Below, one piece after another: positions 6,215 through 12,599 of a stretch of DNA of 12,599 bases. Each line of letters begins with the position of its first letter. The stretch's first letter is position 1. A program made the position numbers and the translations under genes. This DNA is from Chloroflexota bacterium. GTDB lineage: Bacteria; Chloroflexota; Limnocylindria; QHBO01. The notes beneath the pieces were generated by a model. The model was given only the letters and a program-made list of their open reading frames with translations, was not told the origin of the DNA and did no database searches. The stretch covers positions 1 through 12,599 of the forward strand of contig JAGXHP010000012.1 in NCBI GenBank assembly GCA_024636135.1, read 5' to 3'.

Positions 6215-7096
6215 ATGAGCCGGCCGTCACAGGTCCTGCTCATCGCCGTCGTCTACTTCGCCGGCGTTGCCGCCGCGCGAGCCAGCGGCGCCTTCGACCT
6301 CCCGGCAATTCTCATCGGCCTGGCCGCCCTCACCCTGGTGTCGGTCAGCGTCCACTACGCGAACGAGTATGCCGACGCGGAGACCGATGCCGCGACGCGC
6401 CGGACGGCCTTCTCCGGGGGAAGCGGCGCCCTGTCGCGTACCGGCCTCGCCCCACGGATTGCGCTGTACGCGGCTGTCGCATCGGCCGTGGCCGGGCTTT
6501 CACTCGGCGTCCTGGGAGCAGTGGCGGGTGGCCTACCCCCGATCGCCTTCGGGCTCCTGCTCGGGGGCACGATCGGCGGATGGGCGTATTCGCTCCCGCG
6601 CTCGGTGGCGCTCAATCGCCATGGGCTCGGGGAGTTCGGCAACGCCATCCTGGGCGGCCTGCTCCTGCCGGTCTACGGTTTCGCAACCGCCGCGGGATCC
6701 GTCCCGCCGTGGGTCGTAGCGGCGTTCGTGCCGTTTGCGCTGGTCGACCTTGCCAGCGTCCTGTCCACGGCATGGCCGGATCGCAGCGCCGATGAGGCGG
6801 ACGGCAAGCGGACGCTGGTCACGCGGATCTCACCGCGATTCCTGCGCGGGATCCACGCCGGATCGCTCACGGCGGCGGGTGTCGTCACCGCAGCCATCAC
6901 CGACCGAGCGATCCCGTCGACGGTCGCTCTGGCGAGCCTGTTCGTGGTGCCGCCGGCCCTGATCGCCACGATCCGGATGACCAGCACGGAGTCGCCGGTC
7001 TGGTCGGTGGCGACGATGGTCGGGCTGATCGTCGCCCTGCTCATCGCCTGGCTCCTCGTCCCAGCGGGGTCGTGGCCGGCCGGCGTGGCTGCGTAA
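6215..7096 (+). CDS. UbiA-family prenyltransferase (MenA-like)
   Basis: A 293-residue integral membrane protein with about eight or nine hydrophobic stretches. It has the two aspartate-rich motifs of UbiA enzymes, which bind prenyl diphosphate through magnesium: N50-E-Y-A-D54-A-E-T-D58 in the first cytosolic loop, followed by RTAFSGGSGAL, and D189-R-S-A-D193-E-A-D-G-K in the second, followed by RTLVTRI. The family attaches a polyprenyl chain to an aromatic or other acceptor, as in menaquinone or related lipid synthesis. The NEYxDxETD...FSGGSGAL form is known from haloarchaeal and Chloroflexota members whose acceptor is not settled. The ATG at 6215 is chosen; a TTG at 6170 overlapping the nnrE-like stop is possible. 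No other menaquinone genes are present, so the product name stays general. Confidence 0.88.
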   Translation: MSRPSQVLLIAVVYFAGVAAARASGAFDLPAILIGLAALTLVSVSVHYANEYADAETDAATRRTAFSGGSGALSRTGLAPRIALYAAVASAVAGLSLGVLGAVAGGLPPIAFGLLLGGTIGGWAYSLPRSVALNRHGLGEFGNAILGGLLLPVYGFATAAGSVPPWVVAAFVPFALVDLASVLSTAWPDRSADEADGKRTLVTRISPRFLRGIHAGSLTAAGVVTAAITDRAIPSTVALASLFVVPPALIATIRMTSTESPVWSVATMVGLIVALLIAWLLVPAGSWPAGVAA

Positions 7097-7140
7097 GCGT
7101 CCTCACGGCCAGCCTCCCCGTTGCGGATCAGGATGGCGAC

Positions 7141-7608
7141 GTGACCGAACTGATCCGCCCCGTCCGCGTCGAGATCAACGCGCCGCGCGAACTGGTATTT
7201 GAGATGGCCGCGGCCGTGGGAGGATCGCTGCCCGACGGTCCGCCCCACGCCACCGAGCTCATCCGACGAGACGGGAACGTCCTCGTGGTGCGCTTCAGCG
7301 CGCCCGCGCCATTCCGCTTCTTCGGCTTCCTCGAGGAAGTGACGCTCAGCGCACCAGAACGCATCGACTATCGCGTCCTGGAGGGGCCGCTCGACCACGT
7401 CGTCGAATGGCTGGACTTCAACGAAGCCCATGGCGTGACGGCAGTGACCTACTCGGGCGAAGTCAGGCACTGGGTCCCGTTCGTCGCGCGCTTCATTGCT
7501 GCGCCCGCCTATCGCTGGTACATGCGGCGCACGCTCTCCGCACTCAAGGTTGCGGCCGAGCAGCGCGCCGTCCGCTCCCGCCGCTATCCCCGAGCAGCTG
7601 CGGGCTGA
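7141..7608 (+). CDS. SRPBCC (START/Bet v1-like) family protein
   Basis: A 155-residue protein that opens with the typical first strand and helix of the SRPBCC fold (IRPVRVEINAPRELVFEMAAAV), continues with alternating strands (VLVVRFSAPAPFRFFGFLEEVTL, RIDYRVLEGPLDHVVEWLDFNE, AVTYSGEVRHWVP) and ends in the long C-terminal helix (RFIAAPAYRWYMRRTLSALKVAAEQ). Such folds bind hydrophobic ligands and include cyclases, ubiquinone-binding proteins and many members of unknown role. Start chosen: GTG at 7141, with CAGGA seven bases upstream (7129-7133). The frame can be extended to an ATG at 7072, but that part overlaps the prenyltransferase gene and does not look like folded protein. The order prenyltransferase then SRPBCC could hint at lipid or quinone handling, but this is only context. 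Its stop lies four bases from the stop of the convergent gene. Confidence 0.78.
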   Translation: MTELIRPVRVEINAPRELVFEMAAAVGGSLPDGPPHATELIRRDGNVLVVRFSAPAPFRFFGFLEEVTLSAPERIDYRVLEGPLDHVVEWLDFNEAHGVTAVTYSGEVRHWVPFVARFIAAPAYRWYMRRTLSALKVAAEQRAVRSRRYPRAAAG

Positions 7609-7612
7609 TCGT

Positions 7613-7981
7613 TCAGGTCGGTCGACCGGCGTCGTCCGTCGTCGTCATCGAGCGCGGAGCTCCACCGGCTCTCCACGTCACGATCGATCCGATCACCGCC
7701 CCCGCGGCGATGGCCGCGCCGGTCCACGGCGGGTCGTCGAGCGGAAGGCCCATCTGGGCGATCAGCAACGATGCGAACAGGGCGATGAGCACGCCGAAGG
7801 TGATGACGAGGACGCCGGGCACAAGCTTCGGCGACCCCAGCCGCCAGGCCACCAATGCAGCGCCGGCCATCGGCGGCGCCGCGGGCATGAAGTGGAAGAT
7901 CAGCCCGGTGAACGAGGCCAGTGCCATCCACGCGACCGCGGCGCCGAGCGAACCCGCAAGTCCAACTCCGAGGGTCTTCAC
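7613..7981 (-). CDS. Small membrane protein of unknown function (122 aa)
   Basis: I do not recognise a named family. The 122-residue protein has three clear hydrophobic spans, about residues 7-30, 54-75 and 87-103, with a shorter one near 36-47, then a polar tail (RAGGAPRSMTTTDDAGRPT). The second half of the first span carries FTGLIFHFMPAAPPM. It starts at a GTG (7979-7981) that overlaps the stop of the glycosidase gene upstream (GTGA), so it is the last cistron of the minus-strand operon. The overlap and the clean membrane profile argue that it is real. Its stop is four bases from the stop of the convergent SRPBCC gene, with no terminator visible between them. Confidence 0.72.
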   Translation of the reverse strand: MKTLGVGLAGSLGAAVAWMALASFTGLIFHFMPAAPPMAGAALVAWRLGSPKLVPGVLVITFGVLIALFASLLIAQMGLPLDDPPWTGAAIAAGAVIGSIVTWRAGGAPRSMTTTDDAGRPT

Positions 7982-9363
7982 GACAAATCCGTCGCGGATG
8001 ACATCCGCGCCCGACGCTCGATCACATCGATGACCAGGGCGGCGCTCCAGGCGAATCCGTCGCTGCCGTGGCCCTCGCCGGTGAACGGGTTGAAGTACTC
8101 GCGGAACCCGGATCGCTTCACGAGCGCGAGCATGCTATCCGTCACGTGCCCGGCAAGCTCGTGCTGTCCGTGTTGGAGCAGCCCGCGCCACACGAGCCAG
8201 TCCGTGTTGAGCCATACGGGACCGCGCCAGTAGCGCCGCGGATCGAAGAGCTCACCGGTCAGGTCGTAGCTGGGGATCAGGTAGTGCTCCTCGGTCTCCG
8301 GCGGGTGGAAGCATGGCGCCGAGAGGTCCCGGACGATGGCGTCGCGCCCCTCCATCGGCAGCTCCGGGTCGAGGAGCGGCAGGAAGCTCAGGATCGACGG
8401 GTCGCGCAGGAACCGATCCGTCCGCAGGTTCCGGCTGTAGTACCGGGCATCTTCCCGATGCCACAGGGTGGATTGGATCCCCGCGCGGACCCTCGCCGCG
8501 CCGACGAGGTGCGGCTGTGGATCATCGCCGACAAGGCGCGCGATGCGCGCCAGCGCAAGGCTCGACCAGATGAGAATGGAGTTGAGGAGCGGACCCGCGA
8601 CGATGAATGGACTGGAGCGGCAGAGGCGCTCGTCGTCGTACTCCACCTCGCGGTAGGCGGCAGCCAGGTGAACGAAGCGCCGGTACGCGTCGTCGGTCGG
8701 GCGGTCCTCCGCTTCGGAAGCAACGAGGTCCCGCCGCTCGTAGGCCGGCAGAACATCGTCCCGGACCTCGAGATCCTCCAATGCCTGATCCCACGCTGGC
8801 GAGTTGTCCAGGCCGGATTCCCACGGGTGGAGGATGGCGGCCAGCCCGATGCCGTCGGGATCGCGGTGTCGCGCCAGGTACGCATGCCATGCGACGAGCC
8901 GGGGATAGACGCGCTCGAGGAGCGCTCGAGCCTCTCCCGGGTCCTGCGCGTTGTCGTGTATCTCGAGCGCGGCTGACGCATGCAGCGGGGGCTGAACGAT
9001 TCCCGAGGTCTCGATGTCGCGCGGCGCCCGCGGCGTCTGGCTGCTCTTCCAGAACGCCGGGCCGGGGAAGTAGGCGTCGTCTGGCACGCTGGGATTGAAG
9101 ACGATGTGCGGGATTCGTCCGTCCGCCCACTGGCCGCGGAGGAGCTCCTCGAGCTCCGCCTGGGCACGACCCTGGTCGTACCAGGAGCGGCCGATGGTGA
9201 TGAACGCCGAGTCCCAGCTCCACTGATGCGGATAGAGGCCCGAGGCCGGGACCGTCGACGATCCGACCCAGTTGGCCTCGAGCACCTCTTTCGCCGCATC
9301 AAGCAGTCGACGATTCGCCACCCGCGAAGGATGCGCCCCCGAGAGCGCATATGTCGAAATCAC
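7978..9363 (-). CDS. GH63-type glycoside hydrolase (glucosylglycerate hydrolase-like)
   Basis: A 461-residue (alpha/alpha)6-barrel glycosidase of the MGH1/GH63 group, near the length of glucosylglycerate hydrolases (about 445). Conserved blocks run LYPHQWSWDSAF (from residue 43), GQWADGRIPHIVF, YFPGPAFW, SGIVQPPLHA, HPWESGLDNSPAWD (W181-E182, D186), IPSYDLTGELFDPRRYWRGPVW and REYFNPFTGEGHGSDGFAWSAAL (E422, E430). By family knowledge the catalytic acid is the aspartate in WESGxDNSP and the base is a glutamate in the EYxxPFTGE block. Both are present. Likely substrates are glucosylglycerate, mannosylglycerate or a related alpha-glucoside; the sequence does not decide. It has no signal peptide, so it acts in the cytoplasm. 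The start is the GTG at 9361-9363, overlapping the redoxin stop (GTGA). The frame stays open to 9684, but that part is a shadow of the redoxin gene. Confidence 0.87.
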   Translation of the reverse strand: MISTYALSGAHPSRVANRRLLDAAKEVLEANWVGSSTVPASGLYPHQWSWDSAFITIGRSWYDQGRAQAELEELLRGQWADGRIPHIVFNPSVPDDAYFPGPAFWKSSQTPRAPRDIETSGIVQPPLHASAALEIHDNAQDPGEARALLERVYPRLVAWHAYLARHRDPDGIGLAAILHPWESGLDNSPAWDQALEDLEVRDDVLPAYERRDLVASEAEDRPTDDAYRRFVHLAAAYREVEYDDERLCRSSPFIVAGPLLNSILIWSSLALARIARLVGDDPQPHLVGAARVRAGIQSTLWHREDARYYSRNLRTDRFLRDPSILSFLPLLDPELPMEGRDAIVRDLSAPCFHPPETEEHYLIPSYDLTGELFDPRRYWRGPVWLNTDWLVWRGLLQHGQHELAGHVTDSMLALVKRSGFREYFNPFTGEGHGSDGFAWSAALVIDVIERRARMSSATDLS

Positions 9364-9953
9364 GCGCCCCGTTGCCCGATCGCGGTCTCCCGGGGATACG
9401 GATAGAAGAGGGATCGATCGCCCTCGTCCCAGGCCTCGCGCATGCCGGGCGCGCCGAGGTCCCAATCGGGCCGAGCCTTCATGAACACGTCCCGGAGGTC
9501 GCGACGCAGGTCGTCGACGGACGGCCGGCCCCAATACCAGTAGCCGTTGTAGATGCGGTGAATGACGAGGCCCGGCTCGAGAACCAGGGTGTGCGGGATC
9601 ATCGGATCGTGGGTGGGATCCGTGTACTCGGCGATGTCGAGGTCCTTCTGGATGGTCCGGCGAGGGTCCGACAGGAACGTCCACTGGGCGCCGACGGACT
9701 GACGAAACTCGTTGAGCTCGATCAGGTTGTCGGTCGTGATCGTGACGATCTTCGTGTATCCGACCGCGATCTTCGGGAAGAACGAGGCCAGCTCGAGATG
9801 CTGCTGGTGGTCCTTCGGACAGAAGTGGCCACGGGAGAGGACCACGATCATCGGATCGGCCCCCTGGATCTCGCTCAGCTTGCGGCGCTGGCGGGTGTGA
9901 TCGGTCAGCTCATAGTCCGGAAGCCGGGCTCCGGGGACGATATCGGCTCGCAT
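9360..9953 (-). CDS. Redoxin-domain (AhpC/TSA-like) protein
   Basis: A 197-residue thioredoxin-fold protein of the peroxiredoxin group. The N-terminal block VPGARLPDYELTDHTRQRRK is followed by VVLSRGHFCPKDHQQHLELA, where C45 stands at the peroxidatic position. It is the only cysteine, so a partner must supply the resolving thiol. The usual PxxxTxxC is altered to LSRGHFC. Later blocks are WTFLSDPRRTIQKDLDI, PMIPHTLVLEPGLVI and YWYWGRPSVDDLRRDLR. It should be cytoplasmic and act on peroxides or other oxidised substrates, but its activity is not established from sequence. The start is supported by AAGGAG six bases before the ATG. The gene lies between ccdA and the glycosidase and shares a GTGA junction with the latter. 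Confidence 0.85.
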   Translation of the reverse strand: MRADIVPGARLPDYELTDHTRQRRKLSEIQGADPMIVVLSRGHFCPKDHQQHLELASFFPKIAVGYTKIVTITTDNLIELNEFRQSVGAQWTFLSDPRRTIQKDLDIAEYTDPTHDPMIPHTLVLEPGLVIHRIYNGYWYWGRPSVDDLRRDLRDVFMKARPDWDLGAPGMREAWDEGDRSLFYPYPRETAIGQRGA

Positions 9954-9959
9954 GGGAGT

Positions 9960-9965
9960 CTCCTT
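9960..9965 (-). promoter_or_regulatory. Strong ribosome binding site of the redoxin gene
   Basis: AAGGAG on the minus strand lies six bases before the ATG at 9951-9953. It is the best Shine-Dalgarno match in the minus-strand gene block and fixes this start. It sits in the 83-base gap after ccdA (9954-10036), the largest gap in the block, where an extra promoter could also lie. I see no clear -35/-10 pair there. Confidence 0.7.
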
Positions 9966-10036
9966 GGGTGTCTCCCGGAATCGTGGCCCGAACGTCCGCT
10001 GGATGCTGTGGCGTGGGTCACAGGTGCTCCGGCGAG

Positions 10037-10735
10037 TCAGGCGAGGATCTGCGGCAGGTTGACCGAGAGATCCCAGATCCCGACGGCGATCAGGATCACG
10101 CCAAGAACGAGCTGCAGCGGACGCTCGTGGCGCACCAGTGCCCGCGCCAGCTGCGCTCCACGGGCCTGACCCACGGTCCCCAACAGGAAGAGCGGGAGCC
10201 CGAAGCCGACGCCAAAGACCCCGAAGAACAGGATGCGACCCAGCGCGTCACCGATCGTCAGGCTGAAGGCAAAGATCCCGACCAGGAACGGTCCGCTGCA
10301 CGGAATGGCGATTGGTGCGAACAGGAGCCCATACAGAAATGCTCCAGCTTCCGGCCCGCGCCCACCGAGCGCCGAAGCCGACGGCTGAGGCAGCTTCGCA
10401 AACGGGTTGACCCCGGCCAGCAGGAGGATGCCGAGGCCGATGAGGAGCGCATCGGCGATCGGCAGCACGATCCGGTTGAAGTCGCCGAGCGGCACGGCGA
10501 CGGTCGCGATCAGCGCACCGATGGCGAGCATCCCGGTCACGACCCCGGCCCAGACAATGAGGGCCGCGACCGCCGGCGGCAGCGCTGGACTGGGCGGTGG
10601 CGCGCCCGCGGGAACCGTTGCCGCCTGGGCCCCGCCCGTCGTGACGTAGGCGAGGAACGCCGGGTACAGCGGCAGGATGCAGGGCGTGATCGTCGCACCG
10701 ATGCCGGCAAGCAGCGCCCCGACGTAGACCTCCAT
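10037..10735 (-). CDS. ccdA: CcdA-family transmembrane thiol-disulfide electron carrier
   Basis: A 232-residue protein with about six membrane spans and the hallmarks of the CcdA/DsbD membrane domain. The first cysteine, C19, lies in GATITPCILPLYPAFLAY; the second, C146, in APIAIPCSGPFLVGIFAF. The pair passes electrons from a cytoplasmic thiol donor to extracytoplasmic thioredoxin-like proteins, as in cytochrome c maturation or disulfide repair. A proline- and alanine-rich loop (about residues 38-55) separates spans one and two. It starts 12 bases after the stop of the lipoprotein gene, its likely redox partner. No cytochrome c or Ccs genes are in the window, so the final client is open. Confidence 0.9.
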   Translation of the reverse strand: MEVYVGALLAGIGATITPCILPLYPAFLAYVTTGGAQAATVPAGAPPPSPALPPAVAALIVWAGVVTGMLAIGALIATVAVPLGDFNRIVLPIADALLIGLGILLLAGVNPFAKLPQPSASALGGRGPEAGAFLYGLLFAPIAIPCSGPFLVGIFAFSLTIGDALGRILFFGVFGVGFGLPLFLLGTVGQARGAQLARALVRHERPLQLVLGVILIAVGIWDLSVNLPQILA

Positions 10736-10747
10736 CGCGTGCGGCGC

Positions 10748-11323
10748 TCAGCCGGCGCCGAGCTCGGCGACCAGCTCCTCGGCGCTGCGCACGCGGCCGA
10801 ACTCGAGCGCGCGGACCTGTCCATCGGCGACCACGAAGGTCGGCGTCGAGGGCGGATTGGTCACGCCGAAGCCATAGCGATCCGTGAGCAACTTGACGAG
10901 CTCCGCATCGGCTTTGACGAAGCGCCAATCGAAGCCCTGGCGCTCGGCGTACTCCGCGAGGTCGGCCGCCTCCTCGTTGGGATCGACGTCGATCCCGACG
11001 GAGTGGAACTCCGCCAGCTCGTGTGCCTGGACCACTTCCCGCTGTTGGCTGAGACAGGTCGTGCACCAGATGGCCATCGTCTCGAGGACGACGGGTCGAT
11101 CCGCGGAGAGCTCGGCCAGGGTGAACGTCTCGCCGCTGCGGACGTCGGTGAGCTCGTAGGCGAGCAACGGCCCGGCGTCGGGCGCTTCGGCCCCGTCGGG
11201 CGGCGTGCCCGCCGAGGGTGAGCAGGCGGCAAGGATGAGTGCCAGCAGGAGGCCGGCCGCGGCAAATCGAGGCATCGACCAAGCATCGCGCCCGGCCGCG
11301 TCACGCGCTGTAAGGGCGATCAC
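10748..11323 (-). CDS. Thioredoxin-like (TlpA-type) lipoprotein
   Basis: A membrane-anchored thioredoxin-fold protein, 191 residues from the GTG at 11321-11323 or 175 from the ATG at 11275. The lipoprotein signal is MPRFAAAGLLLALILAACSPS, with lipobox LAAC (C34 of the long form, C18 of the short). The fold carries the active-site WCTTC (C87 and C90 of the long form) and a likely cis-proline in NPPSTPTFVV. It should reduce or exchange disulfides outside the membrane and be recharged by the adjacent CcdA. The GTG overlaps the stop of the flavoprotein gene (GTGA), a junction used twice more in this operon, so I give the long form. The ATG at 11275 makes a more typical signal peptide and is a real alternative. 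Neither start has a good Shine-Dalgarno sequence. Confidence 0.87.
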   Translation of the reverse strand: MIALTARDAAGRDAWSMPRFAAAGLLLALILAACSPSAGTPPDGAEAPDAGPLLAYELTDVRSGETFTLAELSADRPVVLETMAIWCTTCLSQQREVVQAHELAEFHSVGIDVDPNEEAADLAEYAERQGFDWRFVKADAELVKLLTDRYGFGVTNPPSTPTFVVADGQVRALEFGRVRSAEELVAELGAG

Positions 11324-12599
11324 GCATGCTCATGTTCGTGCTCGTGCGCCTGGCCGGATCGCGTCGCGGCGATCTGCTGCGCGACCGTCGCAAAGGCACC
11401 CTGCAGCACCTCGGGCAGGGCCGGATGGATGTAGATCGACTGAGCGAGCACATCGATCGGCAGGCGGAAGCGCATCACGTTGACGGCCTCCTGGACCAGG
11501 ATGGACGCCTCATGGCCGATGACGTGGCAGCCGAGGATCTCACCAGTCTTGGGATCCGCCAGGACCTTGACGAAGCCATCGCGATCCTCGATCGAGGATC
11601 CGTAGGCCGTCCGGTCGTACGGATAGGTGGCGACGGCGTAGGCCACGCCCTGGTCCTCGGCCTCGTTCTCGGTCAGCCCCACGCCGCCGATCTGGGGTGA
11701 GCCGAAGATCGCCCACGGCATGGCGTGGTAGTCGACCTCGGCGGCCCGATCGGGATTGAGGATGTTGTTCGCGACGTGGGCCGCTTCGAGGTTCGCGCTG
11801 TGCTTCAGATGCCAGCGTCCGACGATGTCGCCGAGAGCCCAGATGCCGGGAACGTTCGTCTCCAGCCGGCCATCGGTGCGCACGTAGCCACGGTCGTCGG
11901 TCTCGACGCCGGTGACCTCGACGGCGAGCCGATCGGTGTTCGGGACGCGGCCGGTGGCGACCAGCAGCGTGTCGCACTCCACGGCCCGCGACTCGCCTCC
12001 GCCGTCGCCGGCTGATCCGACTTCCAGGCGAATTACATCGCCGTCTCGCGAGGCCGCGGTCAACGTCGACTCGAGAAGGAGCGTGAAGCGGCGCCGGTAC
12101 GCCTCGGTCATCGCCTCGGCGATGTCGCGGTCCTCGTTCGACAGCATCGTCCGCCCGCGGGAGATGATCGTGACCTCCGTGCCGAGGCTCCGAAAGACAT
12201 GACCCAGCTCGGCGGCGACGAATCCCCCGCCCAGGATGGCGAGGCGGCGCGGCAGCTCGCCGATGCGCATGATGGTGTCGGTGGTCTCGTACCCAACCTC
12301 GTCCAATCCCGGCACCTTCGGTGCGGTCGGACGCGTGCCCGCCGCGATCACGATGGTCTCCGCGCCGATCTCCACGTCACCCACCGACAGACACTTGGGC
12401 CCGGTGAATGTCGCTTCACCCTGGAACACCGTGATGTTCTCGGCCGACCGATTGCCCTGCAGGATGTTCGCGCTGTCCTCGTCGATCTCGTGGAAGGTGC
12501 GCTCGACGATGAACGGCCAGTCGATCCGATCGATCGACGCATGGATGCCGAACTTCTCGGACTCGGCTATTGCCTGCGCCAGGTCGGCGACGTGAACGA
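11320..12599 (-). CDS. Mycothione reductase-like FAD/NAD(P)-dependent disulfide oxidoreductase (5' end off window)
   Basis: Read on the minus strand, the frame is open from the window edge (first full codon at 12595-12597) to the TGA at 11320-11322, giving 425 residues; about 50 N-terminal residues, with the first FAD motif and the redox CxxxxC, are missing. Visible are VIAAGTRP, the NAD(P)H-binding LAILGGGFVAAELGHVF, LLVATGRVPNTD, the FAD-binding GIWALGDIVGRWHLKHSANLEA, the dimer domain AIFGSPQIGGVGLTENEA and the catalytic IHPALPEV (His codon 11426-11428). KFGIHASID..DW..IVER, DTIMRIGELPRRLAI and HLKHSANLEA resemble mycothione reductase more than lipoamide dehydrogenase. Its low-molecular-weight thiol or protein substrate is unknown. 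The protein ends in an unusual HEHEHEHA tail. It is the first visible gene of the redox operon and overlaps the lipoprotein gene by GTGA. Confidence 0.85.
   Translation of the reverse strand, partial: VHVADLAQAIAESEKFGIHASIDRIDWPFIVERTFHEIDEDSANILQGNRSAENITVFQGEATFTGPKCLSVGDVEIGAETIVIAAGTRPTAPKVPGLDEVGYETTDTIMRIGELPRRLAILGGGFVAAELGHVFRSLGTEVTIISRGRTMLSNEDRDIAEAMTEAYRRRFTLLLESTLTAASRDGDVIRLEVGSAGDGGGESRAVECDTLLVATGRVPNTDRLAVEVTGVETDDRGYVRTDGRLETNVPGIWALGDIVGRWHLKHSANLEAAHVANNILNPDRAAEVDYHAMPWAIFGSPQIGGVGLTENEAEDQGVAYAVATYPYDRTAYGSSIEDRDGFVKVLADPKTGEILGCHVIGHEASILVQEAVNVMRFRLPIDVLAQSIYIHPALPEVLQGAFATVAQQIAATRSGQAHEHEHEHA

Noticed and set aside
5026..6243. A 405-codon minus-strand open frame antisense to the Crp/Fnr and nnrE-like genes
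   Set aside because: Highly charged, low-complexity composition with no motif; both plus-strand genes are well supported.
7619..7628. Palindrome CGGTCGACCG near the convergent junction
   Set aside because: It is short, lies in the coding end of the small membrane protein and has no loop or T-run, so it is not convincing as a terminator or operator.
9364..9684. N-terminal extension of the glycosidase frame
   Set aside because: It lies inside the redoxin gene in another frame and looks like random Arg/Pro/His-rich sequence. The conserved glycosidase sequence begins shortly after the GTG at 9363.
9968..11221. A 417-codon plus-strand open frame antisense to ccdA and the lipoprotein
   Set aside because: Its Arg/Glu/Asp/Gln-rich sequence is the antisense image of membrane and thioredoxin-fold genes that have clear motifs.
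11326..11346. The CAC/GAG-type repeat as a nucleotide repeat element
   Set aside because: It is explained as the codons of the flavoprotein's His-Glu tail and shows no copies elsewhere that I noticed.

Overview
The window is GC-rich bacterial chromosomal DNA, roughly two-thirds GC by eye, and densely coding. I see no rRNA, tRNA, CRISPR array, insertion sequence or phage gene. The gene mix (fused receiver/thioredoxin reductase-like protein, lmo0937-type mini membrane protein, spondin-domain secreted protein, haloarchaea/Chloroflexota-type UbiA protein, stand-alone redoxin, mycothione reductase-like flavoprotein) suggests a soil or freshwater Chloroflexota, or less likely an actinobacterium. 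This placement is inference, with no marker gene to confirm it.

Layout: (a) 1-1511, minus, the 5' part of a response regulator-flavoprotein fusion that runs off the left edge. (b) A 43-bp divergent intergenic region with two candidate leaderless promoters. (c) 1555-3428, plus: a 48-residue membrane protein, imidazolonepropionase (hutI) and a DinB-fold protein joined to hutI by an ATGA overlap. (d) 3429-4275, plus: a secreted spondin-domain protein preceded by three phased CGTCAC repeats and followed by a terminator-like hairpin. (e) 4276-4555: a 280-bp non-coding stretch holding four CGATNNATCG palindromes and a strong GC hairpin. (f) 4556-7608, plus: a Crp/Fnr-type regulator, a stand-alone NAD(P)H-hydrate epimerase-like protein, a UbiA-family prenyltransferase and an SRPBCC protein. 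(g) 7613-12599, minus, convergent with (f): a probable operon reading mycothione reductase-like flavoprotein, thioredoxin-like lipoprotein, CcdA, redoxin, GH63-type glycosidase, small membrane protein. Three of its five junctions are GTGA stop/start overlaps.

How genes may work together: in block (g) the flavoprotein, CcdA and the lipid-anchored CxxC protein could form a thiol electron route from cytoplasmic NAD(P)H to the outside of the membrane, with the redoxin as a peroxide-handling partner. The glycosidase, perhaps acting on a compatible solute, rides on the same transcript. The strongest unexplained signal is the palindrome array upstream of the Crp/Fnr gene, which looks like a multi-site operator, possibly autoregulatory. 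I do not see a clear-cut new multi-gene system. The operator array and the redox operon are the best candidates for follow-up.
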